From Ardenticatenales bacterium (GTDB lineage: Bacteria; Chloroflexota; Anaerolineae; Promineifilales; Promineifilaceae), in the NCBI GenBank assembly GCA_020634575.1, contig JACKBM010000053.1, positions 1 through 48,944 of the forward strand: a stretch of DNA of 48,944 nt, read 5' to 3'. The translations under genes were made by a program, and so were the position numbers. The notes beneath the pieces were generated by a model, which saw only the letters and a program-made list of their open reading frames with translations, made no database searches and was not told where the DNA came from. Below are positions 25,301-35,200 of this stretch, one piece after another (positions within the stretch are counted from its first letter, which is position 1; each line of letters starts with the position of its first letter).

Positions 25301-28300
25301 CACATGGTCGTCCCGGTGAATCAACCCATAAGCAACCGGCTGGAAGACAGCATCCAGCAATGCCGGGTGAACCTCTGAGGCCTGGCCGGTGGCTTGCAGC
25401 CCGGCGGGTAACTCTACCCGGGTCAGAAGCTCATTGGGGCTCAAGATCTGGCAGCCCACGACGGATTGGAAGCCGGGGCCGAAGTTGTAACCATCAGCAG
25501 CCAGCCGCTTGTAAAAATCAGTGCCGGGGACCGGCCGGTTAAAGCGCGGCCGCAACGCATCCAACGCAGCGTGCTCTTTGACAGCATCCAACCCACTGGC
25601 TAACTCCGCCGAGAAATGTTGCTTCCAGCCATCGCCAGACTCACTGTGAATGATAGCCTGGACAACACCACGCTCATTGCGTTCACCAACCAGTTGAATG
25701 GTCTGGGCCTCTTCTTCCGGCAGGATCAGCCCTTCCTGGATGGTCAGGTTTTGCAGCAGCAAATTGCCGCCGCCAAACTCTTCACGGGCCGCTTCAAAGG
25801 CCATCTCCATGTAGCCGGCCCCGGGGAAAATCGGGTATTGGAAGATGCGATGGTCGTTGAGATAGGCAGGCTCGGCCAGCGTCACAGAGGTCGTGTATAG
25901 TGTGCCTTTGACAGCCGGCGTGCGCACCCGGCTATCGATGAGCGGCCGCAAGGCGGCCTGGGCACGCGCAGCCCCTTCGGTGCGCGTGTACCAGTAGCGC
26001 TGCCGCTGGAAAGGATAGGTCGGTAAAACGACCGGCGCATGAGCAGCAGTACCATGTAGCCCGCCCCAATCAGGCATCACACCGCGGGCGTATAGCTGGC
26101 CCAGCGCGTTCAGCATCAGCTTCTGGTCGTCCTGGCCCTGGCGCAGGCTGGGAATCCAGGCGGCTTCGTCGCCTGTCCAACAACGCCGCGCCATTCCCAG
26201 CAGGGTTGGCTGCGGGCCGATCTCGACAAAATGGGTATAGCCCTCGTCCGCCAGCGTCTGCAGCGCCGGGGCAAAACGGACCGGCTGGCGAATGTGGCGC
26301 ACCCAATAATCAGCCGTCGCCATTTCGGCGCTGGCCAGGTGGCCCGTGAGCGTGGAGACAAAAAAGCAGGTCGGTTCCTGATACGCGATGCTCTCGGCGA
26401 TGGCGCGGAACTCGGCCAGCATCGGCTCCATCAGGGGTGAATGGAAAGCGTGGCTGACCGTCAACGGCGCGACCCGGACACCCTGGCCCTTGAAACCCGC
26501 CGCGATCATCTCCACATCATCCGCCGCACCCGAGATAACCACATTGGCCGGCCCATTAAAAGCAGCGACGGAGACCGTGTCCTGGAACAACTCGACAGCT
26601 GCGGTCACCATATCGGGATCCGTCAGGATGGCCGCCATCGCCCCGCCGGCGGGCAGCGCGCCCATCAGGCGGCCACGGGCAGCGATCAGACGGGCGCCAT
26701 CAGCCAGCGAGAAGATACCGGCCTGCACGGCTGCCGCATATTCACCCACGCTGTGACCAGCTACGACAGCAGGCTCAATCCCCCACGAGGCCCACAGCTG
26801 CGCCAGCGCATATTCGACGGCAAACAGCGCCGGCTGCGTGTATTGTGTCTGGTTAATCAGCTCACGATCCGCCTCCGCTTCCGGAAACAGCACCGCCAGC
26901 AGCGGTCGATCCATCTCCCCAGCCAGCGCCTCAGCGCAGGCCAGCAGTGCCTCGCGAAAGACCGGTGCGCTCGCGTAGAGGCCTGCCGCCATATCGGCAT
27001 ATTGAGCGCCCTGCCCGGTGAAAAGGAAAGCCAGATGCGGCGGCTGGCTGGCGGCACCGTGCAGTGTCATGGTTGCCGGCAGACCGCCATCCAGCCAGCG
27101 CTGTAGATCTGCAGCGGCCCCAGCGGGCGTCGCCGCCGTCAGGGCCAGGCGTTCGCGGAAGTGGGTCCGGCCGGTCTGCGCCGCCCAGGCAATGTCGGTC
27201 AGGCGGGCTGGGGTCGTTTGCAGGAAGGCGACGTAATGCTCGGCCAGCTCGCGCAGCGCTTCCGGCGAGCGCGCCGAGAGCGGCAAGAGCTGGGCGGACT
27301 CGTCGATTGGCGCTGCCGCGACCGGCTGCTGGTCTTCCGGCGCCGGCTCCGCGACGATGAGATGGACATTGGAGCCGCTGAAGCCAAAGGAGTTGATGCC
27401 GGCAACCCGGCGGCCCCCACCGGCCGGTTCCCAGGCCTGTAGCGTCGTCGGCACTTCCAGGGGCAGCTCCGCCCAGGGAATCTGGCTGCTCAACTGCTGC
27501 AGCCGGTGATGCGGTGGGATGGTCTGGTGTTGCAGGCTGAGGATGACTTTCAGCAGACCAGCCACGCCGGCTGCCGCCTCCAAATGGCCGATATTAGTCT
27601 TGATCGAACCAATTGGCAGCCGCTGACCGGCCGGTAGCCCATCAGCAAATACATTGCCCAACGCATTGACCTCAATCGGGTCACCCACCGGCGTCCCGGT
27701 GCCATGCGCCTCGATGTAATTGACAGCTGACGGCTCCAGGCCGGCATCTTGCAGGGCGGCCCGAATCACGGCTTCCTGGGATGGCCCGCTGGGCACCGTC
27801 AGCCCCTTGCTCGCCCCATCCTGGTTGGTCGCCGAGCCCAGAATGACGGCCAGAATATGATTGCCGTCAGCTTGCGCCTGGCTCAGTCGCTTCAGGAGGA
27901 CAATGCCGCCGCCCTCGCCACGGCCGTAGCCATTGGCGGCGTCATCAAACGCTTTGCTGCGACCATCGTCAGCCAACATCTGGGCGGTTGCCAGGGTGGC
28001 CATGGCCCGGTAATTCAGGATCAGATGCGCAGCGCCGGCGATGGCCAGGTCGCACTCGCCCCGGCGCAAGCTCTGGCACGCCTGGTGAATCGCCATCGAG
28101 GATGAAGAACAGGCTGTGTCCAGCGTAAAGGCTGGCCCCTGCAGGTCAAGCGTGTAAGCGATCCGGCCGGACATGACGCTCAGCGAATTGCCGGTGCTGG
28201 TATAGAAATCCGTGAGGCCATCCTCGTGGATCAAATCGTAATAATCCGTGAACGAATTGCCGATGAATGTGCCGGTTTGGCTGCCGCGCAAGGTGTCGGG

Positions 28301-28723
28301 CGGGATATTGCCATATTCCATCGCTTCCCAGACCAGCTCCAACAGCAAGCGCTGTTGCGGGTCCATCGAAGCCGCCTCGCGGGGCGAGATACCGAAGAAG
28401 AGCGGGTCAAACTTATCCACTTGCTTGATGAGAGCAGCGTAGCGGGTATTGATCTTGCCGGGCGTCCCTTTCTCCGGGTGATACGCTTCGGCCATGTCCC
28501 AGCGGTCGGGTGGGATTTCCACCAATGTGTCCTGGCCGCCGACCAGCAGCTGCCAGAGCTGAGCTGGCGTCTCAACGCCGCCGGGCAGCCGGCAGCTCAT
28601 GCCGACAACAGCCAGCGGCTCATGTTGTCTCTGTTGCAGTGTGGTCAACTGCCCTTGCAGCTGCTCAATTTTGGCCATAGCCCGCTGCAAAAGCGGACCA
28701 TACTGCTCATCCATTGCGCTCAT
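22301..28723 (-). CDS. Fully reducing type I polyketide synthase module (KS-AT-DH-ER-KR-ACP)
   Basis: 2140 residues. KS with Cys205 in DTACSSS and EAHGTGT; AT with Ser near 658 in GHSVGEYAAA and a HAFH motif, which points to malonyl-CoA; DH with DHRIFQYPIFPGAGY (active His near 956, usual Gly of the motif changed to Gln) and LLDAVFQP; ER with HAASGGVGMA near 1594; KR with TGGTGGIG near 1783, LDD and YAAANAF (LDD suggests B-type stereochemistry); ACP with Ser near 2088 in GMDSLTAVEF. All reductive domains look intact, so each extension should give a saturated two-carbon unit. No thioesterase of its own. The start overlaps the preceding KS gene by 17 bases, with GAGG upstream. Confidence 0.96.
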   Translation of the reverse strand: MSAMDEQYGPLLQRAMAKIEQLQGQLTTLQQRQHEPLAVVGMSCRLPGGVETPAQLWQLLVGGQDTLVEIPPDRWDMAEAYHPEKGTPGKINTRYAALIKQVDKFDPLFFGISPREAASMDPQQRLLLELVWEAMEYGNIPPDTLRGSQTGTFIGNSFTDYYDLIHEDGLTDFYTSTGNSLSVMSGRIAYTLDLQGPAFTLDTACSSSSMAIHQACQSLRRGECDLAIAGAAHLILNYRAMATLATAQMLADDGRSKAFDDAANGYGRGEGGGIVLLKRLSQAQADGNHILAVILGSATNQDGASKGLTVPSGPSQEAVIRAALQDAGLEPSAVNYIEAHGTGTPVGDPIEVNALGNVFADGLPAGQRLPIGSIKTNIGHLEAAAGVAGLLKVILSLQHQTIPPHHRLQQLSSQIPWAELPLEVPTTLQAWEPAGGGRRVAGINSFGFSGSNVHLIVAEPAPEDQQPVAAAPIDESAQLLPLSARSPEALRELAEHYVAFLQTTPARLTDIAWAAQTGRTHFRERLALTAATPAGAAADLQRWLDGGLPATMTLHGAASQPPHLAFLFTGQGAQYADMAAGLYASAPVFREALLACAEALAGEMDRPLLAVLFPEAEADRELINQTQYTQPALFAVEYALAQLWASWGIEPAVVAGHSVGEYAAAVQAGIFSLADGARLIAARGRLMGALPAGGAMAAILTDPDMVTAAVELFQDTVSVAAFNGPANVVISGAADDVEMIAAGFKGQGVRVAPLTVSHAFHSPLMEPMLAEFRAIAESIAYQEPTCFFVSTLTGHLASAEMATADYWVRHIRQPVRFAPALQTLADEGYTHFVEIGPQPTLLGMARRCWTGDEAAWIPSLRQGQDDQKLMLNALGQLYARGVMPDWGGLHGTAAHAPVVLPTYPFQRQRYWYTRTEGAARAQAALRPLIDSRVRTPAVKGTLYTTSVTLAEPAYLNDHRIFQYPIFPGAGYMEMAFEAAREEFGGGNLLLQNLTIQEGLILPEEEAQTIQLVGERNERGVVQAIIHSESGDGWKQHFSAELASGLDAVKEHAALDALRPRFNRPVPGTDFYKRLAADGYNFGPGFQSVVGCQILSPNELLTRVELPAGLQATGQASEVHPALLDAVFQPVAYGLIHRDDHVPDTLLLPVFVGSMTLYQSGQTAGWAYSQILEVNEEFIRARGEFFADDGSPILIIEEFVSRRTTQRILRRLLDKRYSDWFYEINWQRQALAEVSVSSQGRLLLLANGDGQEEALLAALHAKGQSVTVVQPTAQGSQQSGPDQWAVAWHERETLAEWLAQWLADSAEPYAGAIVLWGLAEQATQAGEPLAQQARLTGAALNLTQALLKGAPTLLSAEDGPRLLFVTAAGQPAGEALVQSPAAAALAGFAHTVALERPELRPSYVDVEPGADWADQVLAEFAQSGAEDQVALRQDGRYVARLIAAESEPLPLPEGDSFALTFASRGTLENLEIQPVGRPTPGPGQVEIKVRAAGLNFRDVLNVLDMYPGDPGPIGGECAGTVVAVGEGVTELAVGDEVLALVTGCFASYALADANFVFAKPANLSFAEAATIPITFLTAYYGLHELAGIRPEDKVLIHAASGGVGMAAIQLCRQVGVEIFGTAGAQAKRDLVKSLGVDHVHYSRNLDFADEIMAITDGRGVDIVLNSLADEFIPKSLAILADKGRFLEIGKRGVWSSEQVQALNDTLGYWVYDLGEAMASDPQLIRQMMAVMLPAFAAGELKPLPLRAWPLQDAISAFRFMAQAKHVGKIVLTVPHYAIDAEGTYLITGGTGGIGRLLLDWLVEQGARYVVLNSRRGASAELAEALAKLAESGVQVEVVAADISQPDHFAHLAERLAALPPLRGVFHTAGVLDDGAILNQDWARCQTVMQPKVAGTWQLHEYTRPLGLDHFVLYSSIAAVVGNPGQTTYAAANAFMDSLAHLRQQQGLPALSINWGAWGEVGMLADSSVAALEASGFHLIAPEDGAVALQQAARRGAAQLTIAPINWPQLRQRIGDKPFYEEISTPELAVSVAVPAGGNGGDFLQELLSLPDEARRQRMLAYVAEQISHVLGLEKQGGLDTQLGLFDLGMDSLTAVEFSNRLKATFNHVFPPTLAFETPTIDALTDYLLALVAQKMAVAAES

Positions 28724-31700
28724 AAAACCTCATCAAACCAATAAAACTGAGGGGTTCGCCAACCCGACGGGTTAACGGACCCGTCGGGTTGGCGAACCCC
28801 CACTCAATCTCGTCCAGGAGCTGGGCCAGGCGGGCGGCGATATCATCCATCGGCGCAGCCGGTTCGGCGGGACCGGCCGGTTCCACAGCCGCCACAACTA
28901 GCTCCGGCAGTAATAATTCTGTGATCTGGGCCAGGGTTCGCTCCGGCAAAACCAGGCCCTGGGCCGCCGGCAAATCGCCCAGCGCTACCAACCGGTCGCG
29001 CAGTGAAGCGAGCGCGGCGGGGGTAAAGCCGAGTTGGGTCAGCGTCATCTGGGGCGCCACCGGCTCCGTGGGCCGCTTGCCCAGGGCAATGGCCGCCTGC
29101 TGGCTCACTCGTGTCAGCAGCCAGCCGCTTCGCCGCGCCGCTGGCACAGCCGCCAATGCCGTCCGTACAGGCTGGGGCAAGGGGTATTCCGGCCGGGGCA
29201 CGATCTCGCCACGGGCCAACAATTGCCACGAGCTTTCAGCGGCGGCACGGCCATAAAAGGCGAAACCAGCCTCACCGGGCTGGATCACATCAAGCGTCAG
29301 CTGGCTCCAGACAGCCCCCGAACTCGAGCTAACTTTACCTGCCGGGGCAGCGACGTTGACCTCAAGCGCCCGTTCTCCCCAAAGAACACGTGCCGCAGCC
29401 TCAAGCAAAGCCTGTAATGCAGACGGATTCGCCAGTAGTTGCCCAAGTTCCCCGGCCGGCCACTGGCGCTGCCAGCTATGTTCCTGGGGACGATGGGCCA
29501 ACGCCGGCAATTGTTCGCCAAGGAGCGACGAAAGTGCACCTGCCGGCAAAACAAACGCAGCGCCAGCGTCGCCATACCAGCAACGCGCGCGCTGCCAGGG
29601 GTAATTCGGCAACGTAATCAGCCGTCCGCCCGGCTGGTAGCTCGCCCAGGCAATGGGCAGGCCCGCCAGGTGCAGCCGGGCAATTTGCTCTTCCAGCAGG
29701 GCCTCAGGGGAGCGGCCGGTTGGCCCCATATCCAGCAGTGAGCCAGCCTCGATCTGCCTGATGGCCTGCCAATCAGCTGCCACCGTCACCTCTTCCCAAT
29801 CTGGCGCCTTGCCATTGCGACTGATGGTCGGCCGCGGCCTGCCGGCTGCCAGCTGTGCGCTGGCGTTGGTCAGGCTGAGTTCGCCAACAGAGACGGCGGC
29901 GGCAAAACCACCGGCGCCATGGGCCTTGATGGCCACCGGCGCCGGCCCCAGGGCACGCCACATCTCGGCCCAAACAAGCTGCTGCCAGAACAGGCGCAAC
30001 GGCGCCGGCGCATCTGGCAAAAGTGCAGCATTTGCCTCAGCCTCACCGGTTGTCGCCTGCAAGCGCTGCAACGCGGAGGCGGCCAACGGCTGGCTTGCCA
30101 AAAAGGTGGCAAAGGCCGCCGCCGGCCACGGTTCAGCCGGGCCAAACAGCCAGGTCGGACCGGCCGGTTCCTCGGCCGGCACCCGCCCCTGCCAGAGGCC
30201 AGGCGCAGGTTGCCCATTGGCCAGCGCCGTCAGAGACATATCCAGCTCCGCCAGATCCGCGGCAGCCAGGACAGCCCGGAACGGGAGCTGGCTGCTGCGC
30301 TGACTGGTCGTGTAGGCTATATCAGCCAGTGCCATTTCCTCCGTCGCGATATGCTCCTGCAGGTGAAACGCCACATCCCCCAGCGCTTCGGACGTCCGGG
30401 CGGAAAGGGTGATGAGCCGGCGCCGTGCCGCTAGCGGTGCGGCTGGCGCCAATGGTAGCTGGCTGGCCAATACAACATGGGCATTGGTGCCGCTGATCCC
30501 GAACGACGTCACACCCAGGTAGGCTCGTTCACCCGTCTGGGATAATCTACTGTTTTCCAGGGGGAGTTTTAGCGGCAGCTCCGCCCAGGCCACGCTGGGA
30601 TTGGGCTGCTGCAGATGCAACGTGGGCGGGACGGCGCCGTGATAAGCCACCAGCGCAGCCTTAATCAGGCCGGCCACGCCGGCCGCAGCTTCAAGGTGGC
30701 CCAGGTTAACCTTAATCGAGCCAACCAGACAGGGATCAGCCACGCTTCGTTCAGCTGCCAGCAATGTCCCCAACGCCGTTAACTCAACGCGATCCCCAAC
30801 CCGGGTGCCGGTGCCATGGGCTTCGACGTAATTGAGCTGCGTCGGGTTGATACTCGCCCGCGCCCAACTCTGCTGCAACAGCCGGCTCTGCCCTTCCAGG
30901 CCTGGCGTGACAAAATGTTTACCGCTCTGGCCGTCATTATTCACTGCTGAACCAAGAATGGTGGCATAGATGCGGTCGCCATCAGTAACTGCCTGTGACA
31001 GACGTTTGAGGACGACCATGCCCGCGCCTTCGCTGCGCACGTAGCCATCAGCGGCGGCATCGCCAAACTTGCAGCGGCCGTCCGGGGCCATCATGCCAGC
31101 CTGGGAATACGCGACGGTAATTTGGGGTTGCAGAATAAGATTGACACCACCAGCCAGGGCCAGCTCACATTCGCCAGCCTGGAGTGCCTTACAGGCGAGG
31201 TGGATAGCGACCAGGGAGGAGGAACAGGCGGTATCCACCGTCAGGCTGGGGCCGTGCCAGCCAAAGAAATAGGAGAGACGGCCAGCGGCAGCGTAACGAC
31301 CACTGCCGGTTGTGGCATACAAATCCAGCCCATCGATATCGCCAAAAAGCCGGGCTTCAAAATCATCTGCCCAGAGGCCGGCGTAGACGGCGGTGTCGCT
31401 GCCCGCAAGCTGTTCGACAGGCAGGCCAGCGTCGGCAACCGCCTGCCAGCTGGTTTCCAGGAGCAGCCGCTGCTGTGGATCGAGGCGGGCCGCCTCGCGG
31501 GGAGCGATGCCGAAGAAGCCATAATCAAAGGCCTCCAGCTCAGCCGGCGTAAAATATGCCCCCCAGCGCGTTTGCATCCGGCCGGATCGGCCCGGCTCAC
31601 TATCGTAGAGCGTGTCCAGGGGGAACCGACCGGCCGGAATCTCGGCCACATTGGTCTGACCAGCCTGCAAGAAGCGCCACAGAGCTGCCGGCGTGTCCAG

Positions 31701-31778
31701 CTGCCCCGGAAAGCGGCAACCAATGCCTATTATCGCGATAGGCTCTTGTTGGCCCTTGCTCTGAAAATCAGTCATCAT
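28707..31778 (-). CDS. Ketosynthase protein with decayed AT, DH and ACP regions
   Basis: About 1023 residues from the ATG at 31778 (a GTG at 31793 adds five; neither has a clear binding site). The KS is complete: DTACSSS, EAHGTGT and NLGHLEAAAG carry the Cys-His-His set. Behind it an AT-sized region has KAHGAGGFAAA where GHSxGE is expected, so the catalytic Ser is gone. A DH-like region is degraded, and an ACP-like region reads LGFTPAALASLRDRL where LGxDSL is expected, so no phosphopantetheine Ser. The last 20 or so residues before SFIGLM are encoded by a 50-bp hairpin repeat. It is probably a KS working on a carrier of another protein, perhaps starter decarboxylation or condensation before the full module. 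Confidence 0.9.
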   Translation of the reverse strand: MMTDFQSKGQQEPIAIIGIGCRFPGQLDTPAALWRFLQAGQTNVAEIPAGRFPLDTLYDSEPGRSGRMQTRWGAYFTPAELEAFDYGFFGIAPREAARLDPQQRLLLETSWQAVADAGLPVEQLAGSDTAVYAGLWADDFEARLFGDIDGLDLYATTGSGRYAAAGRLSYFFGWHGPSLTVDTACSSSLVAIHLACKALQAGECELALAGGVNLILQPQITVAYSQAGMMAPDGRCKFGDAAADGYVRSEGAGMVVLKRLSQAVTDGDRIYATILGSAVNNDGQSGKHFVTPGLEGQSRLLQQSWARASINPTQLNYVEAHGTGTRVGDRVELTALGTLLAAERSVADPCLVGSIKVNLGHLEAAAGVAGLIKAALVAYHGAVPPTLHLQQPNPSVAWAELPLKLPLENSRLSQTGERAYLGVTSFGISGTNAHVVLASQLPLAPAAPLAARRRLITLSARTSEALGDVAFHLQEHIATEEMALADIAYTTSQRSSQLPFRAVLAAADLAELDMSLTALANGQPAPGLWQGRVPAEEPAGPTWLFGPAEPWPAAAFATFLASQPLAASALQRLQATTGEAEANAALLPDAPAPLRLFWQQLVWAEMWRALGPAPVAIKAHGAGGFAAAVSVGELSLTNASAQLAAGRPRPTISRNGKAPDWEEVTVAADWQAIRQIEAGSLLDMGPTGRSPEALLEEQIARLHLAGLPIAWASYQPGGRLITLPNYPWQRARCWYGDAGAAFVLPAGALSSLLGEQLPALAHRPQEHSWQRQWPAGELGQLLANPSALQALLEAAARVLWGERALEVNVAAPAGKVSSSSGAVWSQLTLDVIQPGEAGFAFYGRAAAESSWQLLARGEIVPRPEYPLPQPVRTALAAVPAARRSGWLLTRVSQQAAIALGKRPTEPVAPQMTLTQLGFTPAALASLRDRLVALGDLPAAQGLVLPERTLAQITELLLPELVVAAVEPAGPAEPAAPMDDIAARLAQLLDEIEWGFANPTGPLTRRVGEPLSFIGLMRFYERNG
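28751..28800. repeat. Hairpin repeat, copy 2, inside the 3' end of a PKS gene
   Basis: Perfect 22-bp arms at 28751-28772 and 28779-28800 with a 6-nt loop. Core and flank (CTGAGGGGTT, ACCCGTCGGGTT) match the hairpin at 3419. Read on the minus strand it is in frame and encodes GFANPTGPLTRRVGEP of the KS protein, so it has been added to the coding sequence near the stop without breaking it. Confidence 0.8.
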
Positions 31779-31793
31779 ATTTGCACGAGACAC

Positions 31794-32213
31794 AAATGTG
31801 GTTGCGTATCAATCAGTAGACGATACACACATCAAGTAGCTCAGATTGGCTATCTGGTTTGTATGATGTTGGAGGAACCGCCCCTCAGCAATTTTTTGCC
31901 CCAGCCCAAATGGAGCGCCACAGCTTATCCAGGCCATCGTTTTACCGTAACATCATAATCTTAAAGGTAAACTTACGGCGGGCCTTGATCGTGCCCGCAT
32001 TTTAGTCAAAATGTAAGTCTATTCGTTAGGTTTTACAATTAGGCTGTCATAATGGTGGGCATCAGGAAACAGTGTACTTCATCATAAAGTTAAAACAAAG
32101 TATTGCAATCAGTGCCAGGTAATCAGTGACTACCTGGAATTTTTGGTGTTGGCAGGCAGCCTGCCACACAGTTTGTACCCTCAATAGCCTGAGCCTGAGG
32201 AAATTGTTCTCGA
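31794..32213. promoter_or_regulatory. Divergent control region between PKS and NRPS operons
   Basis: About 420 AT-richer bases that must hold the promoters of both operons; I cannot assign -10/-35 boxes reliably. It contains the nested stem element at 31960-32033 and two further dyads: CCAGGTA/TACCTGG (32115-32121 and 32131-32137, 9-nt spacer) and TGGCAGG-CAG-CCTGCCA (32150-32166). These look like operators or leader stems of the NRPS mRNA. A weak CCTCA/TGAGG pair (32179-32200) would cover the GAGG before the NRPS start. Confidence 0.6.
31960..32033. promoter_or_regulatory. Nested stem element, copy A
   Basis: Outer arms ACTTAC (31971-31976) and GTAAGT (32013-32018) enclose inner arms GCGGGC (31978-31983) and GCCCGC (31993-31998). 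It is preceded by CTTAAAG and followed by TTCGTTAGGTT. The same arrangement with compensating base changes is at 41617-41690, which supports a conserved structure. Confidence 0.6.
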
Positions 32214-35200
32214 ATGGAAAGTAAAAGTCTGACACCCGAACAGAAGCGCGAATTGCTGGCCCAGCTATTGAAAGAAAAAGCCCGCCAGGCCGAAAAAGTG
32301 GCGCCCCTGTCACACAATCAGCGCGCCATGTGGTTCTTACAGCAGTTGGCGCCGCAAAGCAGCGCCTATAACCTCTCTGTCAGCGCCCCTTTCCCTTACA
32401 CCCTGGACCTCGCCGCCCTGCGCCAATCGTTACAAACCCTCAGTGATCGCCATGCCAGTCTGCGCACCGGCTATACCAGCCGGGCCGGCGAGCCTTTTCA
32501 GGTCATTCGTCCCCATCACCCTGCCCGGCTGCACCAGATCGATGCCTCAGGCTGGGCTGATGAGCAGATCCTGGCGCAAATGGAAGCCGAGCTGCGCCGT
32601 CCCTTTGACCTGGCCAACGATGATATCTGGCGCACACTCATTTTCAGCCGCGGCGCCAACGATCATCTCATTCAGATCGTCGTGCACCATATCGCGGCGG
32701 ATGGGCTCTCCATCTGGCTCATGCTGGCCGAGCTGGATGCGCTCTATCAGGCTGCGCTCCATGGTGAGCGGCTTGAGCTACCGCCGCTGACCAGCCAATA
32801 CCTTGATTTTGTCACCTGGCAGGCGGAGCGTCTTGCTGACGCCGCCGGCGAGCAGCTCTGGTCGTTCTGGCAAGGCTACCTCCAGGCGTATCCAACGCTG
32901 GATCTGCCCACTGATTTTGTTCGGCCAGCCATCTCGACCTATCAGGGCAACACCGAATCTTTCCGGATCGATGAGGCTACTGCCGAGCAGCTCCGGGCGC
33001 TGGCCCGGCAGCATAACACGACCCTGTTTACCCTCCTCGCCAGCGCCTTCGCCCTGCTGCTCGGACGCCACGCCAACCAGACTGACATCCTGCTGGCGAC
33101 ACCCGTGCTGGGCCGGGGCCAGCCAGAATTTCGCCAGGTTGTGGGCGATTTTGTCAACACGCTGCCGGTTCGCTTTGATCTGTCCGGGGCGCCTGACCTG
33201 GGCAGCCTGCTCGGGCGTGCCCATAAGTCAGTGGCCAGCGCCCTGGGTCATCAGGATTGGCCGTTTGGCCTCCTGGTTGAACGGCTGGCGCCCGAACGCG
33301 ACCCAGGCCGCAACCCCATTGTGCAGGCCGCCATCAACTTGCTCCAGCCCGGCACGTTGGGGTTTGATTTTTCCCGGCACCAGGCTGGTCTCTCCATCGA
33401 CGCCCGCCAGCAGGAAGGGCAATTTGACCTGGCCCTGGAATTGACCGAAAGCGGCAAAGCGCTCGACGGGCGCCTCCGCTACAGCACGGACTTGTTTACC
33501 GGCGCAACGGCGGCCCAGATCATCGCCCAGTTCCAACATCTGCTGACCGAGTTCTTGCAGGCGGCTGACCGGCCGGTCACTGCACTGCCCCTGGAAAGCG
33601 TCGCCATCAGCCAAAGCCGCCTGGCCCAGTTCAACGACACAGCTCGCCCCTTACCCGCTGGCCAAACCTTTCTGGACCTGTTCGCCGCGATTGTCGCCAA
33701 CCAGCCAGACGCCATTGCCCTGAGCGACAATACCGGTTCCCTGACCTACCAGGAGCTGGACCAGCAAAGCCGTCAGCTGGCCAGCGCCCTGCAAGCCGCC
33801 GGCATTGGCGCCGGCGACCTCGTCGGCCTGCATCTGGAGCGGGATCGGGCCATGATCCTGCTGGCGCTGGCTCTCTGGCAACTTGGCGCCGCTTACCTGC
33901 CCCTCGATCCCAATTTCCCCGCCGAACGGCTCGCCTACATTACCGAGGATGCGGCCTGCGCCGCCGTGATTTCCAGCGTCGGGCTGGCGACAGGGCTGCG
34001 GGTACCGGCCGGTACCCGCCTGCTCCACAGCGATCAGCTCCTGGCTAATACCAGCGACCGCCTGCCCAACCTGCCCGGCAGCCAGCCAAACGAGCTGGCC
34101 TATGTGATCTACACCTCTGGCTCCACCGGTCAGCCTAAAGGGGTAGAAATCGAACATGGCAATTTGTTCAACTTCCTGCTGGCCATGCAAGAAGCGCCAG
34201 GCCTGGCAACAACTGATAGCCTGCTGGCAGTCACAACCCTGGCTTTTGACATCTCCGTCCTGGAGCTTTTCCTGCCGCTCACAGTGGGCGCCCGCGTGGT
34301 CATCGCGCCGGAGGCCACCAGCCGGGATGGTCGACTGCTGGGCCAGCTCCTGGCGGCAGAAGCGATCACCGTCATGCAGGCCACGCCGGCCACCTGGGCC
34401 ATGCTGCTGGCGGCCAACTGGCGGCCGGCACCCCATTTGCGCCGCGCCCTGGTCGGCGGCGAGCGGCTGCCCCGCGCCCTGGCCGCAGAGTTACTGGCGC
34501 TGGACCTGGCGCTGTGGAACATGTATGGCCCCACGGAAACGACTATCTGGTCAGCTATGGCCAGGGTCGAACCGGGCGCAGGGCCGGTGACGCTGGGCCG
34601 GCCGATCGCTAACACGCAGCTTTATGTGCTGGATGGCAACGGGGGGCTGGCACCGGCCGGTCTACCTGGCGAACTCTGCATCGGCGGCCTGGGCGTGGCC
34701 CGCGGCTACCGCGGCCGGCCGGAGCTGACCGCTGAACGCTTCACGGCCAACCCCTTTGGCGAGGGCCGGCTTTATCACACCGGCGATATCGTTCGCTTCA
34801 GCACGGCCGGCGAATTGCTATTTCTGGGCCGGGCCGACAACCAGGTCAAGCTGCGCGGCTATCGCATCGAACTGGCGGAGATCGAACATCAATTGTTGCG
34901 CCATCCCGACGTGGCCCAGGCGATTGTCGTTATTCAAGGCGCAGGCGAAGCAGCCCGCCTGGCCGCCTTTGTGATCCCGGCCCGCGCCGGATCCCGGTTG
35001 GATGGGGCCGCGCTGGGCCAGTTCCTGGCGCAAACCTTGCCAGGCTACATGGTGCCGGGGCTCTTCACCCAGTTGGAAAGCTTCCCGCAAACACCCAACC
35101 GCAAAATCGACCGCCGCCGCCTGGCCCAATTCGACCTTAGCCCCGACACTGCCGCAGGCGACGCGCCGGCCAACGAGACCGAGGAACTGATCGCCGGGAT

